Shown: positions 8,238 to 16,933 of the stretch, one piece after another
How the letters are laid out: every line of letters begins with the position of its first letter
Position numbering within the stretch: the stretch's first letter is position 1
DNA from: Bacteroidaceae bacterium
Lineage (GTDB): Bacteria > Bacteroidota > Bacteroidia > Bacteroidales > Bacteroidaceae
NCBI GenBank assembly: GCA_024699495.1
Contig: JAILPK010000019.1
Coordinates: forward strand, 1-33,356
DNA length: 33,356 bases
Direction of reading: 5' to 3'
Notes under the pieces: model-generated
What the model was told of the DNA's origin: nothing
The model's input: the letters and a program-made list of their open reading frames with translations, nothing else
Databases searched by the model: none
Position numbers and translations under genes: made by a program

Positions 8238-9080
8238 TTAGTCTTCAAATGGCAAGGTGGGATCAACGACGCCATCAGCACGAAGGTCATAAACCCGGCT
8301 GGGATTCCGGCGTTTAAGCACTTCAATCTTAAAGTCCTTACCAGGAATAATGCCGTAGCTGCGCAGGATTCCATCTATAGTCTTCTGAGCAAGCACAGGG
8401 TGGTTGTTCTCTTCGCTGAGATGACAAAGCCATACATGGTGCAAGTTGGGGCTGGCATAGTTCGCCAGTAGTTCGCCTGCCTCTGTATTGCTTAGGTGTC
8501 CGTTCTCACCTGCGATTCGACCTTTAAGGAAAGCTGGATAGGGTCCTTTCATCAGCATCTCACGGTCGTGGTTGCTCTCCAATATGAGATAGTTGGCTTC
8601 TCTCACTTCTTCCTGCACCCGCTCTGTGACATGGCCGATGTCCGTGATAAGACAGAAACGGATGTCGTCCACTTCTATACGATAGCCGACACAGTCGGTG
8701 CTGTCGTGAGGAACATGGAAGGACGTGATCTTGAAATCACCAATGTTGAAGCTTTCATCCTTGGAAATGAAAACCCTTTTCTCTGAAGTTAACTTTGGAG
8801 TCACACAATAGTTGCGTGAAATGCCTTCGTGCACCAACTCCGTAGCATAGATGTTGAGTCCGCATTCAGCAGCCAACTTGCCTACAGACTTAATATGGTC
8901 AGCATGGTCATGAGTAACCAGCACCGCGTTAAGAGTACGCATCTGGAGGCCAAATGACTGGAAGAACTTTCTCAGCTGAGTGTAGCTTACTCCCGCATCT
9001 ATCAGAATTCTTGTCTGGCCGGCTTGGAAGTAGTAACAATTGCCGCTACTCCCGCTACCGAAACTAATAAATCTTAGCAT
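8238..9080 (-). CDS. walJ: MBL-fold metallohydrolase, WalJ/YycJ-like
   Basis: Metallo-beta-lactamase-fold hydrolase of the YycJ/WalJ group; relatives are exonucleases implicated in DNA repair. The 280-residue protein begins MLRFISFGSGSSGN, the hallmark start of this family. Metal ligands are visible in THDHADH (H57, H59, D61, H62), then HVPHDS, TDIGH and LESNHD, and a late histidine in WLCHLSEENNH. An in-frame TTG at 9101 would add seven residues, but it is part of the -7 promoter element TAACTTTG (9099-9106), so it cannot be transcribed; the ATG at 9080 is the start. It appears to be a single-gene unit. Confidence 0.92.
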   Translation of the reverse strand: MLRFISFGSGSSGNCYYFQAGQTRILIDAGVSYTQLRKFFQSFGLQMRTLNAVLVTHDHADHIKSVGKLAAECGLNIYATELVHEGISRNYCVTPKLTSEKRVFISKDESFNIGDFKITSFHVPHDSTDCVGYRIEVDDIRFCLITDIGHVTERVQEEVREANYLILESNHDREMLMKGPYPAFLKGRIAGENGHLSNTEAGELLANYASPNLHHVWLCHLSEENNHPVLAQKTIDGILRSYGIIPGKDFKIEVLKRRNPSRVYDLRADGVVDPTLPFED

Positions 9081-9098
9081 GGGGTTAATATTTGGCGG

Positions 9099-9133
9099 CA
9101 AAGTTAGATAAAATATGGCAAAAATGACACAAA
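9099..9133 (-). promoter_or_regulatory. Promoter of walJ
   Basis: TAACTTTG at 9099-9106 on the minus strand is a perfect -7 element. TTTG at 9130-9133 is the best -33 candidate, with a slightly long 23-base spacer. The predicted transcript starts near 9092, a dozen bases before the ATG at 9080. Confidence 0.65.
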
Positions 9134-9177
9134 GAAGTATCTTTTTTTATACTTTTTACCATAATTTGCAGGGATAT

Positions 9178-11499
9178 TCAGAAAGGTAAACCTACGGAAA
9201 AATGTAAGGCGGCATCGCGTTTGAAATTGGGATATAGTATTGGAAAATGCTCGCGATGCGTTTCGTAGGCTGGGTTTACGGCCTTCATACCCATATCCAG
9301 ACGAAGTATGAAATAGCTGAAATTAAGACGAATGCCAAGGCCATAGGAGGCTGCTATTTGTTTCCAGAAGGTCTGGAAGCGGAACTTGCCCCCAGGCTGT
9401 TCCTCATAGTTGCGCAATGTCCATATATTACCTGCATCAACAAACGCGGCAGCATCCATTTTCCAAAACAGATGCGTGCGATATTCCATGCTCATATCCA
9501 GTTTCATGTCACCGGTCTGATGGATAAAATCCACCCTGCCGTCGGTTCCCTTGAAGCTTCCCGGACCAAGACCTCGCACACTCCAGCCTCGCACGCTGTT
9601 GGCTCCGCCGCTGAAATAGCGCTTCTCATAAGGTAGGACCTTGGAGTTCGCATAGGGATATGCGATTCCCAAAGCCAAATGCACGGCAAGAGAGTTCCTG
9701 TCATCAAAGCGGAAGCTCTTGGTGAAGTCGAAATCAAACTTCACATACTGAGCATAGGCATTATTGAAAAGAGTATAGGCATCTTTCTCCTCGTTTTTCT
9801 CTTTGCCTAACAGAAGAGAAGCAGCCTGAAGCAGGTTTCCTGCGGTTTCAATTCCCATGCGCACCGAATATGCATTAGTGCCGTAGGAGTCGTTCTGTGA
9901 GGTTGTAGGAACACTGGTATATTGAAAAGAATAGCCCCACTTCATAATGAAGAGGTTTTCGTAGTTATAGCGGAGCACGGCATTACGGCTGCTATTGTCT
10001 GACAGGTATTCCTCGCGGAAAGTCTCGCTTATCCAAGGCATGAAGACATAATTCAAGTCTATGAGATCTATGCGGTGCTGGCGTTTGCGGTTAAGCCTAT
10101 GCCATCGGTAACGCCACGCTGCAGTTAGCACACGGCGATGGAATTCGGGGCGGTCCTGCGAGTCGAACATGAGCGAAGCTATACTCTGGGCTTTGGTCTC
10201 ATGATGGAAGCGATGGCTGAGAAAAGGGAGCTTGAACTCGGGGAAATTGAGTTCCATCTCTGCACTATATTCTATATAGTTCTGGTCATCATAGCCCTTA
10301 AGACCCTTGATGGCTTCAAAAGCACCACGAACCTTAAAACTAAGCTGTTCGCTGCGGCGGAAGAGATTTCGGTTATAATAACCGAGACTAAGGGCTGCGC
10401 CAAGGTCGCCAGCTGAGTTTGTGCCTTCGAGTTCAGCCGACAGCCCGTGGCGTTTTCCTGTATGGACTGCCACAAATGCATCGAGGGAATCAGGTCTGGT
10501 GCCTGCGGGTTCGAGAGAGACATTGGCATTCATGACTGCTGAGAGTGAGGCCAAGCTGCTGTAAGTGTTCTGAACGGCCTGCTCGGAATAGATGTCTCCA
10601 GGATGAATATCAATACGTCTGAGCAGGAATTTTGGACGCAACATCATTTTACCATGATGATAGGCCCAAATGCCAGGAGCAAGCTTTGTTGAATCCAGTC
10701 CGCTACGCGCTTCGGTCATCTCCTTTTGATCTATACCAACCAAGAAATTCACATTTCGCATGCTAAAACTCGGATGGTTGGATGGCTCGATCTGTCCGGA
10801 AGGCTTGTAACGCGAAATATTTAGAGCTATATCTACCAAGTGATCGCCGACGGTGGTATCCGCATCAAAACGAATCATCGTCTTATTGAAATAGTAGAAG
10901 CCCATATTCTGCATCAGCGAAGTAATACGGTTGCGTTCCTCGTCAAGCATATTGATGTTAAAAGGCATCCCCTCTTGCAACACTGTTTCGTTCCAATTGG
11001 CATTTATTATGCTGTCCAGGCGCGAGTCCTCAATGCGGCGGTAGATATGCCTGACTTTGTAATGCGGACCAGTTACAATATTATAGTTTACATTAGTGCG
11101 ACGTTTATGCACCTTGTTATCTAAATTCACTTCTGCCTGCAGATAGCCAAGTCCACGCACTGCTGCTTCCATGTCTGCAGCTGCGCGGATTGTCGAAAGA
11201 GAGTCGTAAACGACAGGGGCTTCCCCCATACGATGCATGAAGCGGTTGAAACGACGAGTGCTGTCAGTTCCACTCAAGCAATAGACACCAAGAGGAACCT
11301 TCAACAGACTGAACCATCGTGAATTAGGATGCTGACGCACATATCCGCCCAACTTACTCTTATCCAATTCTTTATCGTCACCCGAAATCCGTACTTTATG
11401 CAACATAGTCTCGTCTTCTTTGAGAAAACGGATAGGCGAGCAACCTGTAAAAAACAGAGTTGTTGCAATAAGTATCAGAATAAATTTTCGAGGAGTCAT
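9178..11499 (-). CDS. tamL: TamL-like outer-membrane BamA-family lipoprotein
   Basis: Outer-membrane protein of the Omp85/BamA superfamily, the TamL variant of Bacteroidetes, thought to act with a TamB-like partner in outer-membrane assembly. The 773 residues start with a lipoprotein signal whose lipobox ends at C20 (LFFTGCSP). The N-terminal half holds POTRA-like repeats; the C-terminal half is an amphipathic beta-barrel including the surface-antigen segment YFSGGANSVRGW and ending in the aromatic VGLPF, a typical barrel C-terminus. The start is the ATG at 11499, which overlaps the stop of the upstream methyltransferase gene as ATGA; a TTG six bases earlier is less likely. No tamB gene follows; walJ comes next with its own promoter. 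Confidence 0.9.
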   Translation of the reverse strand: MTPRKFILILIATTLFFTGCSPIRFLKEDETMLHKVRISGDDKELDKSKLGGYVRQHPNSRWFSLLKVPLGVYCLSGTDSTRRFNRFMHRMGEAPVVYDSLSTIRAAADMEAAVRGLGYLQAEVNLDNKVHKRRTNVNYNIVTGPHYKVRHIYRRIEDSRLDSIINANWNETVLQEGMPFNINMLDEERNRITSLMQNMGFYYFNKTMIRFDADTTVGDHLVDIALNISRYKPSGQIEPSNHPSFSMRNVNFLVGIDQKEMTEARSGLDSTKLAPGIWAYHHGKMMLRPKFLLRRIDIHPGDIYSEQAVQNTYSSLASLSAVMNANVSLEPAGTRPDSLDAFVAVHTGKRHGLSAELEGTNSAGDLGAALSLGYYNRNLFRRSEQLSFKVRGAFEAIKGLKGYDDQNYIEYSAEMELNFPEFKLPFLSHRFHHETKAQSIASLMFDSQDRPEFHRRVLTAAWRYRWHRLNRKRQHRIDLIDLNYVFMPWISETFREEYLSDNSSRNAVLRYNYENLFIMKWGYSFQYTSVPTTSQNDSYGTNAYSVRMGIETAGNLLQAASLLLGKEKNEEKDAYTLFNNAYAQYVKFDFDFTKSFRFDDRNSLAVHLALGIAYPYANSKVLPYEKRYFSGGANSVRGWSVRGLGPGSFKGTDGRVDFIHQTGDMKLDMSMEYRTHLFWKMDAAAFVDAGNIWTLRNYEEQPGGKFRFQTFWKQIAASYGLGIRLNFSYFILRLDMGMKAVNPAYETHREHFPILYPNFKRDAALHFSVGLPF

Positions 11500-12245
11500 C
11501 GGCAAGATGTTCGGCGTCTGAATTCGTTGAGGATAATTCCGGTAGCCATAGCCACATTCAAGCTCTCACTGGTAATGCGGCCCTGTGGATAGCTGGGTAT
11601 AAGAAGACGAGTCCCACATGCCTGCATCACAAGATCTGAAATACCATTGCCCTCGTTGCCCATAATAATCAAGCCACGGGATGATAGCGGAGACTCCCAA
11701 ATGTTCTCGCCGTCGAGCGCTGTGGCATAAACGGGAATATCTGACGGAAGTTCTGAAATAGCCTTAGGCATATTATTAATATAATGTACGCGCACGCGCG
11801 AGATTGCCCCCATAGTAGCTTGCACTGCTTTTGGGTTCCAAATATCAACTGTATGAATCGAGCAGAAGATGTCGCTAATACCGAACCAATCAGCTACGCG
11901 GACTATCGTTCCCATATTTCCGGGGTCCTGGACGTCGTCAAGACCTAAACACAGAGCATCAACGCAGGCATGTTCGAGAGCAATGTCGTATGTGGGGAGT
12001 TTAAAGAGGGCTATAACCTGCTGGGGATGTTGCTGGAGACTGGCACGCTCCAATTCTCTCTGGCTGATGCGGTCGTCTGGCTCTACCCCATTCCACTCAT
12101 CTGTTGCAGCCATATACACCAAAGTGAAAGCGGACAACAGATCTCCGACCAACTTAGGCCCCTCGGCTACAAACAAGCCCTCGCTGCGTCTGCCTTTGGA
12201 CGTGGCGAGGGAACGGATTTGTTGGATACGAGCTTTAGTCAACAT
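11496..12245 (-). CDS. TrmH/SpoU-family RNA 2'-O-methyltransferase
   Basis: SAM-dependent methyltransferase of the SPOUT superfamily that modifies ribose in rRNA or tRNA. The 249-residue product has an N-terminal substrate-binding part (residues 1-90; FVAEGPKLVGDLL is typical) and the three SPOUT motifs: LDDVQDPGNMGTIVR (102-116), IIMGNEGNGIS (193-203), and IPSYPQGRITSESLNVA (216-232), which form the knotted cofactor site. The target base cannot be read from sequence. The gene overlaps the upstream crp-like gene by 11 bases and the downstream tamL start by 4 bases, so it is translated within a tight operon. Confidence 0.93.
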   Translation of the reverse strand: MLTKARIQQIRSLATSKGRRSEGLFVAEGPKLVGDLLSAFTLVYMAATDEWNGVEPDDRISQRELERASLQQHPQQVIALFKLPTYDIALEHACVDALCLGLDDVQDPGNMGTIVRVADWFGISDIFCSIHTVDIWNPKAVQATMGAISRVRVHYINNMPKAISELPSDIPVYATALDGENIWESPLSSRGLIIMGNEGNGISDLVMQACGTRLLIPSYPQGRITSESLNVAMATGIILNEFRRRTSCR

Positions 12246-12816
12246 GAGCGGCGCGAACGCGGCTTAGGGTCTCTGGAGTCATCTGCAGGAAAGAAGCGAC
12301 ATGCACCATAGGGGCACGTAGTATAATCTCAGGCTTTGTCTTCAAGAGGCGCAGATATCTTTCACTGGCATTCTCAAAGCGCTGACTGTCAGCATGTTCC
12401 TGAGAGGAGATAAGGGCATGTTCCAAAACCTTACGATAAAGACGTTCAATCTCTTTGTCAGTCTCTATCAAACTGCGCAAGAGGTCATATGGAATACCAT
12501 AGAGCATGGAATTCTCCAAAGCCTCTACGATGAGTCGGGAAGGTTCTTGTTTCAAGAAACTCTCTATACAGATAACGATGCGTCCTTCATAAGAGAAATG
12601 TTCAGTCACATCGCGTCCTCCCTTATAGTAATACTGTCTCACCAATCCTTTCTCAACATAGTACATATATTTGCAGACCTCTCCCTCGACCATGATATCA
12701 CTTCCCTTGGATACCTTGATAGGAACAAGTATATTGCCGAGGGTCTCTATACCCTGTGGGGTTAGTGTACAATAACGACGTGCTATTTCACGTGCGATGT
12801 CACGACATTTATCCAT
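12235..12816 (-). CDS. Crp/Fnr-family transcriptional regulator
   Basis: A 193-residue regulator with an N-terminal cyclic-nucleotide-binding-like beta-barrel (about residues 20-110) and a short C-terminal helix-turn-helix (about 165-193, VHVASFLQMTPETLSRVR). It resembles the short Crp-like regulators common in Bacteroidetes, whose effector is usually unknown. The cysteine pattern of an Fnr Fe-S sensor is absent: the few cysteines (C4, C16, C48, C83) are scattered. The gene lies between lepA (11 bases upstream) and the methyltransferase gene (11-base overlap), an odd place for a regulator and a sign of operon-level co-expression. Its targets cannot be deduced. Confidence 0.9.
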   Translation of the reverse strand: MDKCRDIAREIARRYCTLTPQGIETLGNILVPIKVSKGSDIMVEGEVCKYMYYVEKGLVRQYYYKGGRDVTEHFSYEGRIVICIESFLKQEPSRLIVEALENSMLYGIPYDLLRSLIETDKEIERLYRKVLEHALISSQEHADSQRFENASERYLRLLKTKPEIILRAPMVHVASFLQMTPETLSRVRAAHVD

Positions 12817-12827
12817 TCTTTTTAATC

Positions 12828-14612
12828 TTAATCAAGTTTCAATACGGCAAGGAAGGCTTTCTGAGGAACCTGAACGTTGCCGATTTGTTTCATACGTTTT
12901 TTACCACGTTTCTGCTTTTCCAGCAGTTTGCGTTTGCGGCTTATATCTCCGCCATAGCATTTAGCCGTTACGTCTTTGCGAACCTGCTTCACCGTCTCGC
13001 GAGCCACTATCTTGGCTCCGATAGCTGCCTGTATAGCTATATCAAACTGCTGCCGAGGGAGCAGTTCCTTCAGCTTCTCACACATGCGACGGCCGAAATC
13101 CACGGAGTTGTCCACATGTGTAAGGGTAGATAGAGCATCTACTGGTTCGCCATTGAGAAGGATGTCCAGTTTCACCAGTTTTGACGGGCGAAAGCCAGCA
13201 TGGTGATAATCAAATGATGCGTAGCCTTTGGAAATGCTCTTCAGTTTATCATAGAAATCTATCACGATTTCACCCAGAGGCATGAGAAACTGAATTTCCA
13301 CCCGGTTACCACTGATGAAATCCTGCTTGACAAGTTCACCGCGTTTGCCAAGACAAAGGGTCATTATAGGCCCAATGTAATTGGCAGTGGTAATCACGGA
13401 GGCTTGTATGTATGGCTCTTCTATATGATCAATGAGGGTCTGCTCGGGCATTCCGGCCGGGTTATGGACTTCCTTCACCTCACCCTGTTTGTCATAGACC
13501 ATGTATGAGACGTTGGGAACTGTTGTTATCACATCCATATTGAACTCGCGGTCAAGACGTTCCTGAACGATCTCCATGTGAAGAAGTCCGAGAAAGCCAC
13601 AACGGAAACCGAAACCAAGTGCTACTGACGACTCAGGCTGAAAAGTGAGCGACGCATCGTTAAGCTGAAGTTTCTCAAGAGAAGCTCTAAGGTTTTCGAA
13701 ATCCTCTGTCTCTATAGGGTAAACTCCGGCAAAGACCATCGGTTTCACTTCCTCAAATCCGGAAATAGCCTCGGTCTGAGCTGCTGTTGCCACATGAGTG
13801 ATAGTATCGCCGACTTTTACCTCGGTTGCTGTCTTGATGCCGCTGACAATATAACCCACATCACCTTGATGCAGTTCATCACATGGCAACATGTCCATTT
13901 TCAGAACACCTATCTCATCAGCACGATATTGTTTGCCGGTGTTGATAAACTGCACTTCATCCCCCGTGTGTATATGTCCATTAACTATCTTGAAATATGC
14001 TATGATACCACGAAAGGAATTGAATACGGAGTCGAATATAAGCGCTTGCAGAGGAGCATTGTCATCGCCAGCTGGAGATGGTATTCTATCCACTATCGCC
14101 TGCAGGATATCATCCACGCCCTGACCGGTTCGTCCGCTGGCTCTGATGATTTCTTCTCGCTTGCATCCAAGCAGGTCGATAATCTCATCTTCCACTTCAT
14201 CAGGCATGGCATTCGGCATATCACACTTGTTCACGACTGGGATAATCTCCAGGTCATGGTCAATTGCCATATAGAGGTTGGAGATAGTCTGCGCCTGAAC
14301 GCCCTGAGTGGCATCAACCACGAGTAGCGCTCCTTCACAGGCCGCAATAGAACGGCTTACCTCATATGAGAAGTCAACATGCCCCGGGGTATCAATAAGA
14401 TTGAGCGTGTATTCCTGACCGTCGATAGTGTAAAGCATCTGTATGGCATGGCTCTTTATTGTAATGCCGCGCTCACGTTCCAGATCCATGTCGTCAAGCA
14501 TCTGCCCCTCGGTCACCTGGATTGTATTAGTGCGTTCAAGCAAGCGGTCGGCCAATGTGCTTTTCCCGTGGTCGATGTGTGCAATTATGCAGAAGTTCCT
14601 TATATTTTTCAC
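12828..14612 (-). CDS. lepA: Elongation factor 4 (LepA) GTPase
   Basis: Ribosome-associated translational GTPase. The 594-residue product carries the full set of G motifs: P-loop AHIDHGKST at residues 11-19, [10 protein letters not shown] (switch I), DTPGHVDF (G3) and NKCDM (G4). It has the LepA-specific C-terminal domain and ends [17 protein letters not shown] with no EF-G domain IV, which separates it from elongation factor G. Length is normal (about 595-600). It is in the same orientation as the upstream transporter gene, 26 bases away, and the downstream crp-like gene, 11 bases away. Confidence 0.97.
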   Translation of the reverse strand: MKNIRNFCIIAHIDHGKSTLADRLLERTNTIQVTEGQMLDDMDLERERGITIKSHAIQMLYTIDGQEYTLNLIDTPGHVDFSYEVSRSIAACEGALLVVDATQGVQAQTISNLYMAIDHDLEIIPVVNKCDMPNAMPDEVEDEIIDLLGCKREEIIRASGRTGQGVDDILQAIVDRIPSPAGDDNAPLQALIFDSVFNSFRGIIAYFKIVNGHIHTGDEVQFINTGKQYRADEIGVLKMDMLPCDELHQGDVGYIVSGIKTATEVKVGDTITHVATAAQTEAISGFEEVKPMVFAGVYPIETEDFENLRASLEKLQLNDASLTFQPESSVALGFGFRCGFLGLLHMEIVQERLDREFNMDVITTVPNVSYMVYDKQGEVKEVHNPAGMPEQTLIDHIEEPYIQASVITTANYIGPIMTLCLGKRGELVKQDFISGNRVEIQFLMPLGEIVIDFYDKLKSISKGYASFDYHHAGFRPSKLVKLDILLNGEPVDALSTLTHVDNSVDFGRRMCEKLKELLPRQQFDIAIQAAIGAKIVARETVKQVRKDVTAKCYGGDISRKRKLLEKQKRGKKRMKQIGNVQVPQKAFLAVLKLD

Positions 14613-14638
14613 GTGTGTATCTGTTCTCTGTTATCTAC

Positions 14639-16387
14639 TCAATCACGTAAACGTGTTCCCATACGTGCCTCTACGACATTCACCACATAGTCACCAAGTT
14701 TCTCACACTCGTTGACCAGATCCATGTAGATTGTCCCGACGGCATAGGTGTATTCGTGATTATTGACATCAACAATATTCTGCTGTTTCAACTGGTTGCG
14801 ATAGTTATTTATCTCATGTTCAGTGTTGAATGTGCGGTTGATGTCAAACGCTTCTTTGCGTCCTGCCATAAGCTCATTCATCAGATTCAGAGTATTATTG
14901 GTGAGTTCCATCATTTGATGCAAATGACCATACTGTGACTCGGTGAAATGATCTTCCTTACCCTGATACTTACGGCTGATTGTGCGGGCCATGTTGTAAC
15001 AAGAGTCACCTATACTCTCCAACTCTGAAATCTCACGTAGCATCGCACGAATCTTAGCCTTCGAGTCATCTGAGAGGTGGGCATCGCTGACCTGGTCCAG
15101 ATAGTTGGCAATCTCCAGTTCCATGCTGTCAGATATACTCTCATATTTCTCTATGCGGGAGAATAGCTTGTTGAATTCCGTTTCCTGTTCGCTTTTCTTT
15201 TTGTTATTGGAGGAAGCAGACAGTATCAGCAGTTCACGAACCATCGAGAACATACGCTGCATACGCTCGGAGAAAGACTGGATCTCCTTCTGCGCTTCAA
15301 GCACTGAGAGTTCCGGAGTTTTCATGATACCTGCAGTAATAAAATGCAGTCGTAAATCCTCGTCTTCGTCCGTCTTCTTGGGTTTGATAACCCAGCAGAC
15401 CAATTTCTCAATCTGAGGGATAAACCAAATAAGTATGAATGTATTTATAACGTTGAATGTGGTGTGGAAGGCTGCAAGTACGAAGTTCAATTTAGCAGCA
15501 TTGGCAAGGAAGGCATCTGTGCCGGCCGTTTCCTTTGTCATGTTAACATCGTAGCCAACCCAACCGCATACCATGTCCACGAAAGGATGGAAGACAAATA
15601 AAATCCACAGCACGCCAAACACGTTGAAGAACATGTGTGCGAAAGCAGCACGCCTGGCCTGTGTGTTTGCAGAAAGGGCTGCAAGATTTGATGTAATTGT
15701 AGTTCCGATATTCTCACCCATCACCAACGCAATACCCTGATATATAGGCAGAGCGCCGCTCGAACATAGAATCATGGTGATTGCCATAACAGCGGCTGAG
15801 GATTGGACGCAAAAAGTGAGAATGCCACCAAGGACAAGGAATATGAGTGTTGTAGTGAATGAATTAGGGTCAAATGAAGTAAAGAAGTCAAGCAATGCCT
15901 GGTTCTCACCAAGGTGCATCTCAGCCCCCGTTCCACGCAGGGTTCCCAGTCCTAAAAGGAGGAAAGACATACCAAAGAGGAAGTCACCTATATAGCGGTA
16001 TTTCTTCTGATAAATCAATATTATGCCCAAGAAAAAGGTGGGATATACTGCATTGGTTATATCAAAAGACATACCTGCCGACATAATCCATGCCGTTAGC
16101 GTCGTTCCGATGTTTGCTCCCATGATAACTGAGATGGCCTGAGCCAACGTCAGCAGACCGGCATTTACAAAAGAAACTGTCATAACAGTCGTTGCCGTTG
16201 ACGACTGGACAGAGGCTGTAACCAGCATACCAGTCAACATGCCAGTAAATCGGTTTGTAGTCATTGCGCCTAACACATGACGCAGTTGCGGTCCGGCCAT
16301 CTTTTGCAGGGATTCGCTCATTGATTTCATACCGAACATGAGCAATGCAAGAGAACCTAGAAGTTTAAAGATAATCCAAAATGACAT
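14639..16387 (-). CDS. Na+/phosphate cotransporter family protein with PhoU-like tail
   Basis: Inner-membrane transporter of the Na/Pi cotransporter II (NptA/YjbB) family. The two inverted repeats each have the QSS signature: VQSSTATTVMTV followed by GANIGTTLTAW, and VQSSAAVMAITM followed by GENIGTTITSN. The C-terminal 200 residues are cytosolic, helical and charged, and look like PhoU domains, which in this family may modulate phosphate flux. Length from the ATG at 16387 is 582 residues. A TTG at 16420 would extend the frame by 11 residues, but it lies within the -7 promoter element (16418-16425), so it is rejected. First gene of the minus-strand operon. Confidence 0.92.
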   Translation of the reverse strand: MSFWIIFKLLGSLALLMFGMKSMSESLQKMAGPQLRHVLGAMTTNRFTGMLTGMLVTASVQSSTATTVMTVSFVNAGLLTLAQAISVIMGANIGTTLTAWIMSAGMSFDITNAVYPTFFLGIILIYQKKYRYIGDFLFGMSFLLLGLGTLRGTGAEMHLGENQALLDFFTSFDPNSFTTTLIFLVLGGILTFCVQSSAAVMAITMILCSSGALPIYQGIALVMGENIGTTITSNLAALSANTQARRAAFAHMFFNVFGVLWILFVFHPFVDMVCGWVGYDVNMTKETAGTDAFLANAAKLNFVLAAFHTTFNVINTFILIWFIPQIEKLVCWVIKPKKTDEDEDLRLHFITAGIMKTPELSVLEAQKEIQSFSERMQRMFSMVRELLILSASSNNKKKSEQETEFNKLFSRIEKYESISDSMELEIANYLDQVSDAHLSDDSKAKIRAMLREISELESIGDSCYNMARTISRKYQGKEDHFTESQYGHLHQMMELTNNTLNLMNELMAGRKEAFDINRTFNTEHEINNYRNQLKQQNIVDVNNHEYTYAVGTIYMDLVNECEKLGDYVVNVVEARMGTRLRD

Positions 16388-16417
16388 GAGATATTTTTTC
16401 AATTTGATTACAGTCGG

Positions 16418-16425
16418 CAAAGTTA
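16418..16425 (-). promoter_or_regulatory. -7 element of the transporter-lepA-crp-tamL operon
   Basis: TAACTTTG read on the minus strand, about 31 bases before the ATG at 16387. No TTTG at ideal -33 distance is seen (the nearest is 26 bases upstream), so the upstream element is weak or absent. Confidence 0.6.
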
Positions 16426-16530
16426 GAAAGAAGTGGCCAATTTTATACGTTCAAAACTATATAAAATCAACATAAAAACAGATTTTTAAAAAAAAGAAGG
16501 TAAAAAGACTGGTTTTTCAACTTATTTTCG

Positions 16531-16538
16531 TACCTTTG
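16531..16538 (+). promoter_or_regulatory. -7 element of the ssb-gldE operon
   Basis: TACCTTTG, a perfect TAnnTTTG, 41 bases before the ssb ATG. The -33 region is T-rich (around 16512-16518) but lacks a clear TTTG. Confidence 0.65.
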
Positions 16539-16579
16539 CCGACTGTAACTAATTACACACAACTTATAGACCGTAAAGT

Positions 16580-16933
16580 ATGGCAAGCGTGAACAAAGTA
16601 ATCCTGTTGGGCAATGTCGGTAAAGACCCCGACGTACGATATGTAGATTCCGGTGTGGCTGTAGCCCAATTCCCTCTGGCTACATCAGAACGTAGCTACA
16701 CCCTGCAAAACGGGACAGAAGTGCCTGAGCGTACCGAATGGCACAATATTGTAGTTTGGCGGAAACAGGCCGAATTTGTAGAGAAGTTTGTTCACAAGGG
16801 AGACCAGCTGTACATTGAAGGTAAGATTCACACCCGCTCTTATGATGATAAGCAGGGCGTAAAGCGCTACATCACTGAAATTTGGGCTGAGCAGGTGGAA
16901 TTGATCAGGAACACAACACAAAGCAATGGATGA
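16580..16933 (+). CDS. ssb: Single-stranded DNA-binding protein, short form without acidic tail
   Basis: OB-fold protein that coats single-stranded DNA. The 117 residues cover the complete OB domain: MASVNKVILLGNVGKDPDVRY at the N-terminus, RTEWHNIVVW in the middle, and QLYIEGKIHTRSY then YITEIWAEQVELI. The protein stops at TTQSNG. The flexible linker and the acidic DDDLPF-type tip that recruits partner proteins in the housekeeping SSB are missing. Short SSBs do exist in Bacteroidetes alongside longer ones. The last 8 bases overlap the start of gldE, and ssb-gldE is a recurrent gene pair in the phylum. Confidence 0.93.
   Translation: MASVNKVILLGNVGKDPDVRYVDSGVAVAQFPLATSERSYTLQNGTEVPERTEWHNIVVWRKQAEFVEKFVHKGDQLYIEGKIHTRSYDDKQGVKRYITEIWAEQVELIRNTTQSNG

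Larger units (their letters stand above)
16408..16548. repeat. 14-bp perfect inverted repeat spanning two divergent promoters
   Basis: TTACAGTCGGCAAA at 16408-16421 is the exact reverse complement of TTTGCCGACTGTAA at 16535-16548. Each arm starts in the last four bases of a -7 element and covers the expected transcription start of its gene: the phosphate transporter on the left and ssb on the right. The two transcripts therefore share the same initial bases, or share an operator. Confidence 0.85.

Noticed and set aside
9135..9154. AAGTAT/ATACTT hairpin with T-rich loop between walJ and tamL as a terminator
   Set aside because: Only six AT-rich pairs, and it lies over the upstream part of the walJ promoter. 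Not convincing as a terminator for either gene.
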